Shown here one piece after another: positions 32,524-41,608 of a stretch of 64,000 nt of DNA (position 1 is its first letter; every line of letters begins with the position of its first letter). Made by a program: the position numbers and the translations under genes. A model generated the notes under the pieces. The model did not search any database. It saw nothing but the letters and a program-made list of their open reading frames with translations, and was not told where the DNA came from. The stretch spans positions 62,001 through 126,000 of the forward strand of contig CAYZCW010000004.1 in assembly GCA_964477035.1 (NCBI GenBank). The letters run 5' to 3'. The stretch comes from SLSG01 sp964477035 (GTDB taxonomy: Bacteria; Bacteroidota; Bacteroidia; Bacteroidales; UBA7960).

Positions 32524-35500
32524 ATGACCGTGTCCAGGCCTAAAAGAGAAATTGCCACAGGCTTTTTTCGTGCATTCTTCCTGTTCCTGTTGATTCTTTT
32601 CGGGAGTGCGGTCGCTCCTTCCTTTGCCATAGGACCGGTTGTCAGGGGGGAGCGGCCCCCGGTTGATCCTTTCGGCAAATCCATGGATTCATACCATCCC
32701 GGGGTACTGTATGTCAAATTTGCCCCGCAGGTGGAGAACACACTTAAATTGGCCGACCCCTCCAAATCCGGTCCCGGCTCCATGAAGACGGGCATCCTAT
32801 CGGTGGACCAGGTCAGCGAGCAGTTTGGGGTGACTCATGGACGATCCATCCTGGACCGGCTGTACGAGATTTCCCCTGCCTCCCTTCAGTACCAGGAGAG
32901 ACACCGGGAATGGGGCTTTCACCTGTGGTACCGGCTGGAGGTCCCTGCGAAAACCGACATTATTCAATTGGTCAAAGCCTATCAGGACCTGTCGGAGGTT
33001 GATGCCGCCGAGCCCCTCTACCAGATCCAGGCGGTGGTTCCTGACAAGTTTCACCCCGTGATCCTGGATCCGCCCTTGCCCAGAAATCCGGACAAAGCCG
33101 TTAAATGGGTCCCGGGTGATCCTTATTACACGTCTTACCAGTGGAGCCTGAACAATACGGGACAGCTGATTGGCGGGAAGTATGGCACCGTTGGGGCCGA
33201 TATCAGCATGGAGGAGGCCTGGGCTTTTACCACGGGAAGCCCGGAGGTCATCATTGCCGTTTTGGATGATGCCGTGGATTTTTCCCATCCGGATCTTGCG
33301 GGAGCAAGCTGGTCGGGCATTGGCTACAACTTTGCCGATGATGAGAACTTTTTGTCGCCCCAGGGCAACCACGGAACCCATGTCGGGGGCATCATTGCGG
33401 CCCTGTCCAACAACACGACGGGCATTGCCGGTGTTGCAGGGGGAGATAATGGCACCGGGGGTGTCCGGCTTATGAGCTGTCAGATTTTCGGGAAAGGCGA
33501 TCCGGGAGGGATCGACCTGGCCATGATCTATGCGGCCGACAATGGGGCGGCCATTTCACAAAACTCCTGGGGTTATAAAAACCCCGGCGAATACAATTCC
33601 TGGGTACTGGACGCCATTGATTATTTCAATGCCCATGGAGGGGGCTCCGTCATGCAGGGCGGCCTGACCATTTTTGCCGCCGGCAACAGCAATGATGACG
33701 ACCAGTATTATCCGGCCTATTATTCCGGGGCCATGGCGGTGGCAAGCACCGACAACCAGGATATCAAGGCGGGTACATCCAATTATGGAACCTGGATAGA
33801 CATCTCGGCGCCAGGCGCTTCAATCTTCAGCACCCTTACCGGAGGCTCCTATGGTTTTATGGGGGGGACCTCCATGGCCTGCCCCCATGTATCGGCCGTG
33901 GCAGGGCTGTTGTTGTCCGTTGCCCCGGGAAAACCCACCGCCGGCGAAATCACAGCCATCCTGCTCAACACGACCGATAACCATTACATGGCAAACCCTT
34001 TTTATCAGGGGGAGCTCGGGACCGGCAGGTTGAATGCTGCGGCTGCCCTGACGGAGCTGGTCGGCGGACCCATTCCGGAGCCGGTGGATCCTCCTCAGAG
34101 TCTTACTGCTACGGCGGTTTCCTCCAGCCGCATCAATCTTGAATGGGAAAAGAACGCAGCCGGACAGGGGGTTGTTCTGGCTTTTTCCACCTCGGGGACA
34201 TTTGGCACCCCAGCGGACGGAACGATTTATTATGAGGGACAGGGCCTGCCCGGCGGAGGTACGGTGTTGTACAGGGGGAGTGGCACCGTAAGCAGTCATA
34301 CCGCATTGCCATCTGCAACCACCCATTACTACAAGGCCTGGTCCTACAATGAGGAGATACGGTATTCGCCATCCGTTACGGCAAGCGCCACCACCCTCGC
34401 GGTGCATACGATCAAGGCCACGGCAGGGCCCCATGGCAGCATCAGCCCTTCCGGCCAGATTGAGGTGGACCATGGAGGAAGCCAGACATTTACCATGACA
34501 CCTGATCCGGGCTATGAGATCGAGGATGTCCTGGTGGATGGAATCAGTGTGGGGCCGGTTTCTTCTTATACCTTTTTCATGGTGACCTCCAAGCAGTCCA
34601 TATCAGTCAGCTTCAAACGGACTACCTATGTGGTTTCTGCTAGTGCTGGTTCGTTTGGGGATATTGACCCCCAAGGGGACATCGTGGTGGAATACGGGGA
34701 TAACATCTTGTTTAACATGCTGCCTGATCCGGGCTATGAGGTGGAGGGTGTTTTTGTGGATGGCATCGACGTCGGGCCGGTGGATTCCTATGAGTTCACG
34801 AATGTCATGGCAGACCACTGGATACACGTCAGCTTTGATGTGTTGTCGTATACCATCCTCGCCAGCGCCGGCCCCAACGGCCAGATCAGTCCCACGGGAA
34901 ACATCCGTGTCCAGGAAGGGGGGAGCCAACGCTTCGACATCCTTCCCGATCCGGGATATTACATCGAAGACGTGGTGGTGAACGGAACCAGTGCGGGGCC
35001 GGTGGACGCCTATACTTTTGAGAACGTGTCGGATGTGCACACCATCCATGCCTCTTTCGCCATTCATACCTACACCATAGAGGCCACTGCCGGGCCGAAC
35101 GGGCACATCCTGCCAGACGGCACCATCGTGGTGGACCACGGCAGCTCCCATACCTTTCAAATAGAGCCGGATGAAGGCTATTATGTGGCGGACGTGCTGG
35201 TGGACGGCGTCAGCGTGGGGCCGGTGGCCTCCTATACTTTTGAAGGGGTTGTGTCCGGTCATTCGATTGAAGCGCGGTTTGCCATCAGGACCTTCGTGAT
35301 CCAGGCCATTGCCGGACCCAACGGATCGGTCAGTCCCGACGGGGCCGTGACCGTGGAATACGGTGCCGGCCAGGCCTTCGAGATCAGCCCGGACACAGGC
35401 CATTACATCCTCGATGTGCGGGTGAACCAGCAGAGCGTGGGCCCTGTTGCCTCCTACCTCTTTGAGCAGGTCACGGCCGATCAGGTGATCGAAGCCGAAT

Positions 35501-36759
35501 TTGCCATCCTGACCTACACCATAGAGGCCTCTGCCGGCCCCAACGGCCGGATTGAGCCGGAAGGGATGATCACTGTGGATCACGGCAGCAGCCAGGAGTT
35601 TCTGATCATTCCCGATACCGGGTATTACATCCTGGACGTGCTGGTCGACGGGGAAAGCGCAGGCTCCGTGTCTTCCTTCCTGTTTGAGGAGGTGGAGAAC
35701 GTGCACGAAATCCAGGCCCTGTTCGACATCATCACCTTTGAGATCGGGATCAGTGCAGGCCCCAACGGACAGACCTCACCCGGCGGAGTGCTCACGGTGG
35801 ATTACGGCGGCGGGCTGACCATAGAGTTCCTGCCCGATGCGGGCTACCGCATCGCCGATGTGCTGGTGGACGGGGGCAGCGTGGGTCCCGTCGACTCCTA
35901 TACCTTTGAGTCGGTCACCCGGGACCACCTGGTGGAGGTGGTCTTTGAGCCCGTTATCTATACCATTTCAGCCACCGCCGGGCAGGGGGGGCGCATCGAG
36001 CCCGAAGGGACCCTTCAGGCAACCATCGAGGACGTGCTTCATTTTCGGATGATCCCGGAAAAGCATTTCGTGGTGACCGACCTCCTGCTTAACGGGGAGT
36101 CGCTGGGACAGCTTGAAGAGTTCGTGCTTTCCGGAATGACCGCCCACCAGGTCATCCACGCCGAATTTGGCCGGCCCGTCCTGGACCTTTTCCATAAGGT
36201 GACCTTCCGGGTGGACATGCAGTATGCGGACCAGTATGACCCGGAGTCGGACCTGGTTTACCTTACAGGTTCCATGTTCGACTGGGCGTCTCCGGGCAGC
36301 CTGCCGGAGGCTCAGGTGCTGGGCACGCCGAAGGCGCCGCAACTGCTTGAGATCACACTCGAACTGACTGAGGGGGACTATGAGTACAAGTATTACCTGA
36401 ACGGTCCCGAAGGGGAGGAGTGGCCCGGCAATCCTGCAAGGACCCTTCGCGTGCCGGAGCAGTTGCTGGTGACGGACTATTTCGGGTACCTGTCCGACCC
36501 GACGTCCTCCTTCCTGCCCGATGGGACGCCCGGACTGCTCGCTTATCCCAACCCGGCCCGTGAGGTCCTCATGGTGGAGGCCAGCGAGCCGCTCAGGCTG
36601 GTGCAGCTCCTGGATGCCGGGGGGCGCATCCTGATGGCCTCCCGGCCCGATGGCCTGTCTTGCCGCCTTCAGACCGGGGGCCTGCCACCGGGCCTCTATA
36701 TCCTGCGCGCCATCACTGCCTCCAGGGTCCACCGGCTGAATGTCCTGATATTGCGATGA
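32524..36759 (+). CDS. T9SS-exported subtilisin-like serine protease with InlB-type repeats
   Basis: A 1411-residue secreted protease. Signal peptide to about residue 34; S8 domain with catalytic D248 (VLDDAVD), H283 (NHGTHVGG), oxyanion Asn N388 (AAGNSN) and S450 (GGTSMACPHV), all present. An inhibitor-like propeptide region precedes it. A fibronectin-III-like domain (about 520-625) is followed by eight repeats of about 74 residues (about 626-1218; core PDPGYEIEDVLVDGISVGPV), the same YKYYLN module as the upstream gene (about 1222-1326) and a T9SS sorting domain (YPNPAREVLMVEA to the end). It probably digests proteins at or outside the cell surface. A terminator follows. Confidence 0.9.
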   Translation: MTVSRPKREIATGFFRAFFLFLLILFGSAVAPSFAIGPVVRGERPPVDPFGKSMDSYHPGVLYVKFAPQVENTLKLADPSKSGPGSMKTGILSVDQVSEQFGVTHGRSILDRLYEISPASLQYQERHREWGFHLWYRLEVPAKTDIIQLVKAYQDLSEVDAAEPLYQIQAVVPDKFHPVILDPPLPRNPDKAVKWVPGDPYYTSYQWSLNNTGQLIGGKYGTVGADISMEEAWAFTTGSPEVIIAVLDDAVDFSHPDLAGASWSGIGYNFADDENFLSPQGNHGTHVGGIIAALSNNTTGIAGVAGGDNGTGGVRLMSCQIFGKGDPGGIDLAMIYAADNGAAISQNSWGYKNPGEYNSWVLDAIDYFNAHGGGSVMQGGLTIFAAGNSNDDDQYYPAYYSGAMAVASTDNQDIKAGTSNYGTWIDISAPGASIFSTLTGGSYGFMGGTSMACPHVSAVAGLLLSVAPGKPTAGEITAILLNTTDNHYMANPFYQGELGTGRLNAAAALTELVGGPIPEPVDPPQSLTATAVSSSRINLEWEKNAAGQGVVLAFSTSGTFGTPADGTIYYEGQGLPGGGTVLYRGSGTVSSHTALPSATTHYYKAWSYNEEIRYSPSVTASATTLAVHTIKATAGPHGSISPSGQIEVDHGGSQTFTMTPDPGYEIEDVLVDGISVGPVSSYTFFMVTSKQSISVSFKRTTYVVSASAGSFGDIDPQGDIVVEYGDNILFNMLPDPGYEVEGVFVDGIDVGPVDSYEFTNVMADHWIHVSFDVLSYTILASAGPNGQISPTGNIRVQEGGSQRFDILPDPGYYIEDVVVNGTSAGPVDAYTFENVSDVHTIHASFAIHTYTIEATAGPNGHILPDGTIVVDHGSSHTFQIEPDEGYYVADVLVDGVSVGPVASYTFEGVVSGHSIEARFAIRTFVIQAIAGPNGSVSPDGAVTVEYGAGQAFEISPDTGHYILDVRVNQQSVGPVASYLFEQVTADQVIEAEFAILTYTIEASAGPNGRIEPEGMITVDHGSSQEFLIIPDTGYYILDVLVDGESAGSVSSFLFEEVENVHEIQALFDIITFEIGISAGPNGQTSPGGVLTVDYGGGLTIEFLPDAGYRIADVLVDGGSVGPVDSYTFESVTRDHLVEVVFEPVIYTISATAGQGGRIEPEGTLQATIEDVLHFRMIPEKHFVVTDLLLNGESLGQLEEFVLSGMTAHQVIHAEFGRPVLDLFHKVTFRVDMQYADQYDPESDLVYLTGSMFDWASPGSLPEAQVLGTPKAPQLLEITLELTEGDYEYKYYLNGPEGEEWPGNPARTLRVPEQLLVTDYFGYLSDPTSSFLPDGTPGLLAYPNPAREVLMVEASEPLRLVQLLDAGGRILMASRPDGLSCRLQTGGLPPGLYILRAITASRVHRLNVLILR
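34401..36180 (+). repeat. Eight diverged repeats of about 222 bp in the S8 protease gene
   Basis: Each encodes a unit of the form Y-T-I-x-A-x-A-G-P-N-G then S-x-T-F, D-x-G-Y, VLVDG and GPVxSYTF. Unlike the neighbouring gene's array, no two units are nearly identical in DNA. Confidence 0.8.
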
Positions 36760-36773
36760 CCCATCCCACCGCC

Positions 36774-36795
36774 CCGCTGCGAGCGGCTTTCTTTG
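36774..36795 (+). terminator. Terminator after the S8 protease gene
   Basis: CCGCT-GCG-AGCGG stem (5 bp, 3-base loop) followed by a T-rich tail CTTTCTTTGTTT, 15 bases after the stop codon. Confidence 0.5.
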
Positions 36796-36834
36796 TTTCA
36801 TAAAAGGCAATTAGGTAATTAAATGTTAAAATAA

Positions 36835-36865
36835 TTGCTTCGGCGCTTCTTTTTTCTTACATTTA
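36835..36865 (+). promoter_or_regulatory. Probable promoter of the multicopper protein gene
   Basis: TTG (36835-36837), 20 bases, TACATTTA (36858-36865; one mismatch to TAnnTTTG). Leader of about 92 bases to ATG 36964. Confidence 0.45.
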
Positions 36866-36923
36866 AGTAAAGCCCGCAGGTAACCGCCACGGTCAACCCA
36901 CAACGAAATGGGGGCTGGCGGTT

Positions 36924-36933
36924 CGTCGGACGG
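36924..36933 (-). repeat. CCGTCCGACG, variant of the repeated motif
   Basis: Read on the minus strand, one mismatch to CCATCCGACG, in the multicopper gene leader, 30 bases before its ATG. Confidence 0.35.
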
Positions 36934-36963
36934 ACAAGTGGTCACACCAAAAACCTTCTGTAC

Positions 36964-38718
36964 ATGAAGCGCACGAGAATCCACCGGGCAGGCCTGCCAG
37001 GACTGCTGTTGCTCACGGTTTTTTTATTGATTTCTCCCGGGAAAGGTTGGGCCTGCGAGGCCTGTAACCGCCTGTTCCTGGCCCAGCTGCAGGGGCCGGA
37101 GCGGTCGGGTACCCTGGTCTCCAATGAGCTCCTGGCCACCATCGCTGCCCAGGAAGCCATTGGCCGCAACAACCCGGCCTCGTCTTATGGCATTGTTCCG
37201 GGAGGCAGGGTAGGCGGGGGCAATGCCGCCACGGCAGCCGGGGGGACCTCCCCGGCCCTGAGCTATCCGGCCGGGACGGACTTCATCGACATCATCCGGC
37301 GGGACAATGCCCTGCCGCTGCCTCCTACGGGCTTCGTCCCCCAGAGCACCGCTCCGGATAAAAGGGTGCGCATCACCCTGCAGGAGGGAGACTCTTACAT
37401 AGGCAACAATGTGATGTACAAGGGCTTTACAACCGACCACAAGATACCGGGTCCGACGATCATCGTGGACGAAGGCGACATCGTGGCGTTCACCATCGTG
37501 AACGAGGGCGATATTCCCCACGGGGCCTCCATCCATGCGGCCTATACCCAGACGTCCAAGTACCTGGGCAAAATCGAGCCGGGCGACAGTTCCACCGTGG
37601 TGTTCCGCGCCACCCTCCCGGGGGTGTATATGTACCATTGCGCCCCGGGTGGGCATGCCATCCCCATGCACATCATCTTCGGACAGTACGGCATGATGGT
37701 GGTCAAACCGAAGAAACAATTTGAACTGGAGCGGATGCTGGGCAGGGAGCCCGATATAGACATCTACCTGCTGCAGCATGAGTACTATGCCAGCGGCAAG
37801 GATGCGGTCGACGGGCAGGGGCGGCCGATGTACACTGCTTTCAACGGCATGCTGTTCCGCTATGTGGAGGAACCCATCGTGGGCCGGCCGGGCGATTATG
37901 TGCGGATCCATTTCCTGAATGCCGGGCCCAACCTGGTGTCGACCTTTCACATCGTCGGGATCATCTGGGACTTTGCCTACTGGCAGGGACATCCGGACAA
38001 CCGCTTTACCGGGGGACAGACCGTGACGGCCGGTCCGTCCGACTCCTGGGTGGTCGAGTTCCGTATCCCGCCTGATGAGGGCAGCTACCTGATGCTGTCC
38101 CATGCAGTCGGTTCGACCGACCGCGGCGCCATCGGGCTGCTGATCTGCGACCGGGATGGCCCGCAGGGGGGGCAAACGGTGTATTCGGACGGACCCCTGT
38201 ATACGGAGGAGGAGATGGATGCGTACCGCGAACAGGCCCTGCGCACCATCACCCCTTTCGGCATCGGATCGCCCGAGGTGGACGTCCCGGTGGTGTATGG
38301 CCCGGAGACGGAAGAGGTGACCGTTCGCATCATCGGCAATTCCTACCACCCCAAGGTGATCAGGGTGGCTCCGGGCACCACGGTGAAATGGATCAACGAG
38401 GACGTATTCACTTATATGGAAGGGGAATTCTCGGGCATCCACAACATGATCGTTAAAACCGGACCCGAACGCTTTGCCTCGCCCATGCTGGCCCATGCGG
38501 AGAGCTGGTCGCAGACGCTGACTGCCGAAGGGGAGTATACCTATATCTGCACCCCCCATCCTTATATGGAGGGCCGGATCATCGTGTCCGGGGAGGTGCC
38601 GGCCGGACAGCCGGTCGTAATGGCCGGAGCGGCCGGCAACCCCAAACTGCTGTGGTTTGTGCTTGTTCTGGCCGCCCTGGCCCTGATGGTGGGCATCATC
38701 GCCCTGATCCCCAGGTAA
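36964..38718 (+). CDS. NirK-like multicopper protein with C-terminal amicyanin-type domain
   Basis: A 584-residue exported protein: signal peptide, two NirK-like cupredoxin domains (about residues 120-400), a third cupredoxin domain (about 450-550) and a C-terminal membrane helix. Type 2 copper His ligands H191, H225 and H380 and the catalytic-type H329 are in place. At the type 1 site H186, C226 and H236 are present, but the axial Met position reads Gln (Q241 in HIIFGQYG). The position of NirK's catalytic Asp98 is Ser189 (PHGASIHA). The third domain has H493 and C529-T-P-H532-P-Y-M535, the amicyanin loop. Nitrite reduction is therefore uncertain; another copper redox role is possible. It is convergent with ctaB. 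Confidence 0.75.
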   Translation: MKRTRIHRAGLPGLLLLTVFLLISPGKGWACEACNRLFLAQLQGPERSGTLVSNELLATIAAQEAIGRNNPASSYGIVPGGRVGGGNAATAAGGTSPALSYPAGTDFIDIIRRDNALPLPPTGFVPQSTAPDKRVRITLQEGDSYIGNNVMYKGFTTDHKIPGPTIIVDEGDIVAFTIVNEGDIPHGASIHAAYTQTSKYLGKIEPGDSSTVVFRATLPGVYMYHCAPGGHAIPMHIIFGQYGMMVVKPKKQFELERMLGREPDIDIYLLQHEYYASGKDAVDGQGRPMYTAFNGMLFRYVEEPIVGRPGDYVRIHFLNAGPNLVSTFHIVGIIWDFAYWQGHPDNRFTGGQTVTAGPSDSWVVEFRIPPDEGSYLMLSHAVGSTDRGAIGLLICDRDGPQGGQTVYSDGPLYTEEEMDAYREQALRTITPFGIGSPEVDVPVVYGPETEEVTVRIIGNSYHPKVIRVAPGTTVKWINEDVFTYMEGEFSGIHNMIVKTGPERFASPMLAHAESWSQTLTAEGEYTYICTPHPYMEGRIIVSGEVPAGQPVVMAGAAGNPKLLWFVLVLAALALMVGIIALIPR

Positions 38719-38779
38719 AGGCCGTGGAGGAAAGGGGCAGGCCGGACCGCTTCGGTGCCGGATGCCGCACTGCCATGGT

Positions 38780-39637
38780 TCAGAAAAACAGGGCGTCCGC
38801 CACCAGCACCAGCATGATGGACAGGTAGTAGAAATTGATGGCCCGGAAGGCCCTCTCCGGATCCGTATTGCGGGGGCGGACCAGCCAGTGGCGGAACGAC
38901 CACAGCAGCCAAAGGGTGGCAAGGTATACTGTGGCGGCGGCCAGGGGCAGGCGGATCACCCCGAACAGCGGCAGGAGGATGGCTGCCATGGCCGTTGCGG
39001 CCACCCATCCCAGGGTCAGGACCTGTATCTGGCGGCGGGAAAACAATTCGTCAAGAACCGGCAAGCCGGCCCTGGCGTAATCCGGTCCATGCCGCAGTTG
39101 AATGAGCCAGAAATGCGGGATCTGTCCGACGAAAAAGAAAAACCCCACCAGCAGGATGTGCATGTGCCACAGGCTTCCCCCGGCCGCGGTCCATCCGATC
39201 AGCGGGGGGAGGGCCCCCACGAGGGCGCCCGGCAGGACGGCGAAGGCGGTCACTTTTTTCAGGGGGGTGTAAATCAGGTTGTAGCAGGTCAGGGCAGCCA
39301 CCCCCAGAATGGCAGGCAGGCCGCTGCTCTGAGGCTGCACCAGCAGCAGGAATCCTGCCAGTCCCGTGAATTGTGCTACAAGCACGGCCTGGTAGGGTTT
39401 GACCCTGCCGGTGGGAATGGGGCGGTGGCGGGTGCGGTCCATACGGCGGTCGATGCCGGCTTCCTGAACCTGGTTGATGGCCGAAGAAGCGAACGACATC
39501 AGGAATACGCCCAGGACAGTTTGAATCCAGGCCCCGGCAAATGCCCCGCTGTAGAGCAAGAAGCCCGTCAGGGCCGATAAGGTTACGGGAAGGCTGATCC
39601 GGGGCTTGCCCAGAAGGAGTAGCTGCCTGAGGTGCAA
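38780..39637 (-). CDS. ctaB: Protoheme IX farnesyltransferase (heme O synthase)
   Basis: UbiA-family membrane prenyltransferase of 285 residues and about eight helices. It adds farnesyl to heme B, giving heme O on the way to heme A for the oxidase encoded upstream. The first Asp-rich loop reads NQVQEAGIDRRMDRTRHRP (about residues 60-78), close to the family's NxxxDxxxDxxMxRTxxRP. It is the last gene of the minus-strand respiratory cluster, 13 bp after coxB. A GC-rich imperfect hairpin at about 38742-38761 lies beyond its stop, between it and the convergent multicopper gene. Confidence 0.93.
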   Translation of the reverse strand: MHLRQLLLLGKPRISLPVTLSALTGFLLYSGAFAGAWIQTVLGVFLMSFASSAINQVQEAGIDRRMDRTRHRPIPTGRVKPYQAVLVAQFTGLAGFLLLVQPQSSGLPAILGVAALTCYNLIYTPLKKVTAFAVLPGALVGALPPLIGWTAAGGSLWHMHILLVGFFFFVGQIPHFWLIQLRHGPDYARAGLPVLDELFSRRQIQVLTLGWVAATAMAAILLPLFGVIRLPLAAATVYLATLWLLWSFRHWLVRPRNTDPERAFRAINFYYLSIMLVLVADALFF

Positions 39638-39650
39638 ACCAGACGTCGTT

Positions 39651-40592
39651 TTATGGGTTGAGTGATTTCAGGAACTCAATGATGAAATCCACTTCCTGCG
39701 GGGTCACCTCCCCTTCGTAGGAGAACATCTGTCCTGCCCGGAATCCCTGGGTGATATCGGTATCGGGCTGGTAGATGGAGCGGCGCACGTAATCTTCGTC
39801 ATACAGGATCTGCCGTTCCTGCCCCTGGGTGGTGACGGTGATGGTTTGTCCGAAACGGCCCAGGAAGCTGGGGCCGATCACCGTGGATCCGTCCAGCGAA
39901 TGGCAGGCCAGGCAGCCTTTGCTTTCGACCACCTGCCGTCCCAGCAGGGCCAGGTCGGCTTCCTCGGGGACCTCCATGATGAGCCCCGTGGTGTCGGAAT
40001 ACCAGGTCCAGAATTCCTCCGGCTCCATCACCACCACCTCGGTATGCATGTATGAGTGTTCCAATCCGCAGTATTCGGTACAGAACAGGGAGTAGGCCCC
40101 CGTCTTGGTGGCTTCGAACCACAGGCGGTTGTTGGCCAGGCCGGGCACCATGTCCTCCTTGACACGGAAGGCGGGGATGTAGAGGGAGTGAAGCACGTCG
40201 ACCGCGTTGAGGTTGAGGATGACGGCCGTGTCCCTGGGCACGTAGAGTTTGTCGGTGACCCTCCCGTTGTCATAGCGGAAGGAGAAGTTCCACATGCGGG
40301 CGTTGGCGGTGATCTCCACCCCCTGGTCCGGTGGCCGCTTCATGGGGGCCCATCCGATATAGCCGTAGTAGAACATGCCCATGACCAGCGCCAGGGGAAT
40401 GACCGTCCAGATGAACTCCAGGGTGTTGTTGCCCTCGTTCTGTACCGGCTTGGGATGGCGCTTTTTGTTGTAACGGTACAAAAACAGGATGATGACGGCC
40501 GTGATCCCGATCAAAAAGAAAAAGGCGATGCCCAGTATGAACACAAAGGCATTGTCGACGCCTTCCACAAAGGTTGATGCTCCTGAGTACAT
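39651..40592 (-). CDS. coxB: Cytochrome c oxidase subunit II with fused cytochrome c domain
   Basis: A 313-residue caa3-type subunit II: two N-terminal membrane helices (about residues 15-40 and 60-80), the periplasmic cupredoxin domain with the CuA site CTEYCGLEHSYM (about 168-179), and a C-terminal cytochrome c domain with heme site CLACH (about 228-232). It accepts electrons from ACIII or a soluble cytochrome and passes them to subunit I. Unusually, the gene comes after coxA, coxC and the subunit IV gene rather than before coxA. Confidence 0.95.
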   Translation of the reverse strand: MYSGASTFVEGVDNAFVFILGIAFFFLIGITAVIILFLYRYNKKRHPKPVQNEGNNTLEFIWTVIPLALVMGMFYYGYIGWAPMKRPPDQGVEITANARMWNFSFRYDNGRVTDKLYVPRDTAVILNLNAVDVLHSLYIPAFRVKEDMVPGLANNRLWFEATKTGAYSLFCTEYCGLEHSYMHTEVVVMEPEEFWTWYSDTTGLIMEVPEEADLALLGRQVVESKGCLACHSLDGSTVIGPSFLGRFGQTITVTTQGQERQILYDEDYVRRSIYQPDTDITQGFRAGQMFSYEGEVTPQEVDFIIEFLKSLNP

Positions 40593-40600
40593 ATTTTTTG

Positions 40601-40885
40601 CTATCTGTATGAATAATCAAAGAAGGTGACAAACAGCACCAGCAGGAATACGATGATCACGCCGGTGACCAGCATGGGCAGCAGGGCTTTCTCATATTTC
40701 AGGTGCATGTACCAGGCCATGACGATCACGGCCTTGATTCCGGCAATGAGCATGGCCACCAGGGTGTTCAGGGTGCCGAATTCCAGACGCGTAACGGCCA
40801 CGGTCACTGCGGTGAGCACCAGCAGGACCGCCACCACGGCCACCTGTGTCTTGTAAGGGACGATATGTGTTTTTTCTTCACTCAT
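40601..40885 (-). CDS. Cytochrome c oxidase subunit IV
   Basis: A 94-residue protein with three hydrophobic helices (about residues 14-32, 38-58 and 65-88) and the family motif AWYMHLKYEK between helices two and three. It is a small accessory subunit of the oxidase. Gaps of 8 bp to coxB and 27 bp to coxC mark it as part of the same operon. Confidence 0.88.
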   Translation of the reverse strand: MSEEKTHIVPYKTQVAVVAVLLVLTAVTVAVTRLEFGTLNTLVAMLIAGIKAVIVMAWYMHLKYEKALLPMLVTGVIIVFLLVLFVTFFDYSYR

Positions 40886-40912
40886 GATGCGCGGGTCTTT
40901 TGGGTTGGCTCG

Positions 40913-41509
40913 TTAATGGATCAGGTAGAACAGGGGGAACAGGAAGATCCAGATCAGGTCCACCAGGTGCCAGTACAGCCCCGTGTTTTCCAGCCAGATG
41001 TAATCCTCCTGGTGGATGCGGTCCTTGCGCACCTGGGCGATGACGTAGATGAACAGGCCGATGCCGATCAGGATGTGCAGGGCATGGAGGCCGGTCATGA
41101 AAAAGTACAGGCCGAAGAATAAAATGGTGCCGTAACCCAGCTCTGCCAGCTCCCCGGCCCCGGGATAAAAGCCGTACTCAAACTTGGCGCCCCATTCGAA
41201 GTATTTGTTCACCAGAAAGACGATGGCGATCAGCAGGGTGATCCCCAGGAGCTGCAAGGCCCTTTTCTTGTCGCCTTTCTGAATGGCGGTGATGGACATG
41301 GCCACGGTCATGGAGCTGATGAGCAGGATCACCGTATTGATGGTCCCGATGACCACATCCAGCTCCTCCCCGGCGATGCGAAAAGCCTCGGGATGCATGG
41401 AGCGGTAAACGGCATACACCACGAACAGCATGCCGAAGAGCAGCAACTCGGTAAACAGGAACAGCCACATGCCCAGTTTGGCGCCTTGGTCGTCTCGATG
41501 TTCTAACAT
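40913..41509 (-). CDS. coxC: Cytochrome c oxidase subunit III
   Basis: A 198-residue subunit III with five membrane helices, the short form typical of A2 and bacterial oxidases. Recognisable are LGMWLFLFTELLLFGMLF near the N-terminus and the final GLYWHLVDLIWIFLFPLFY. It stabilises subunit I and its proton uptake. It is separated from coxA by 99 bp, the largest gap among the oxidase subunit genes. Confidence 0.93.
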   Translation of the reverse strand: MLEHRDDQGAKLGMWLFLFTELLLFGMLFVVYAVYRSMHPEAFRIAGEELDVVIGTINTVILLISSMTVAMSITAIQKGDKKRALQLLGITLLIAIVFLVNKYFEWGAKFEYGFYPGAGELAELGYGTILFFGLYFFMTGLHALHILIGIGLFIYVIAQVRKDRIHQEDYIWLENTGLYWHLVDLIWIFLFPLFYLIH

Positions 41510-41608
41510 GGTTGATTGCTGTTAAGAATGAACACGCGTTGCATTGTTGTTGCCGGCCACCGCCCTGGCATGAAGCCGCCGGCAGGCAGCCCGTTCCGGA
41601 CGCCCGGT

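Noticed and set aside
36964..38718. Plain copper nitrite reductase (NirK)
   Set aside because: Catalytic Asp and axial Met positions are changed and no other denitrification gene is in the window; kept only as NirK-like.
38742..38761. Terminator between the multicopper gene and ctaB
   Set aside because: CCGGACCG...CGGTGCCGG pairs only with a bulge and has no T-run; too weak to call.
37024..38922. 632-codon open frame on the minus strand
   Set aside because: Shadow of the multicopper gene, which has clear copper ligands.
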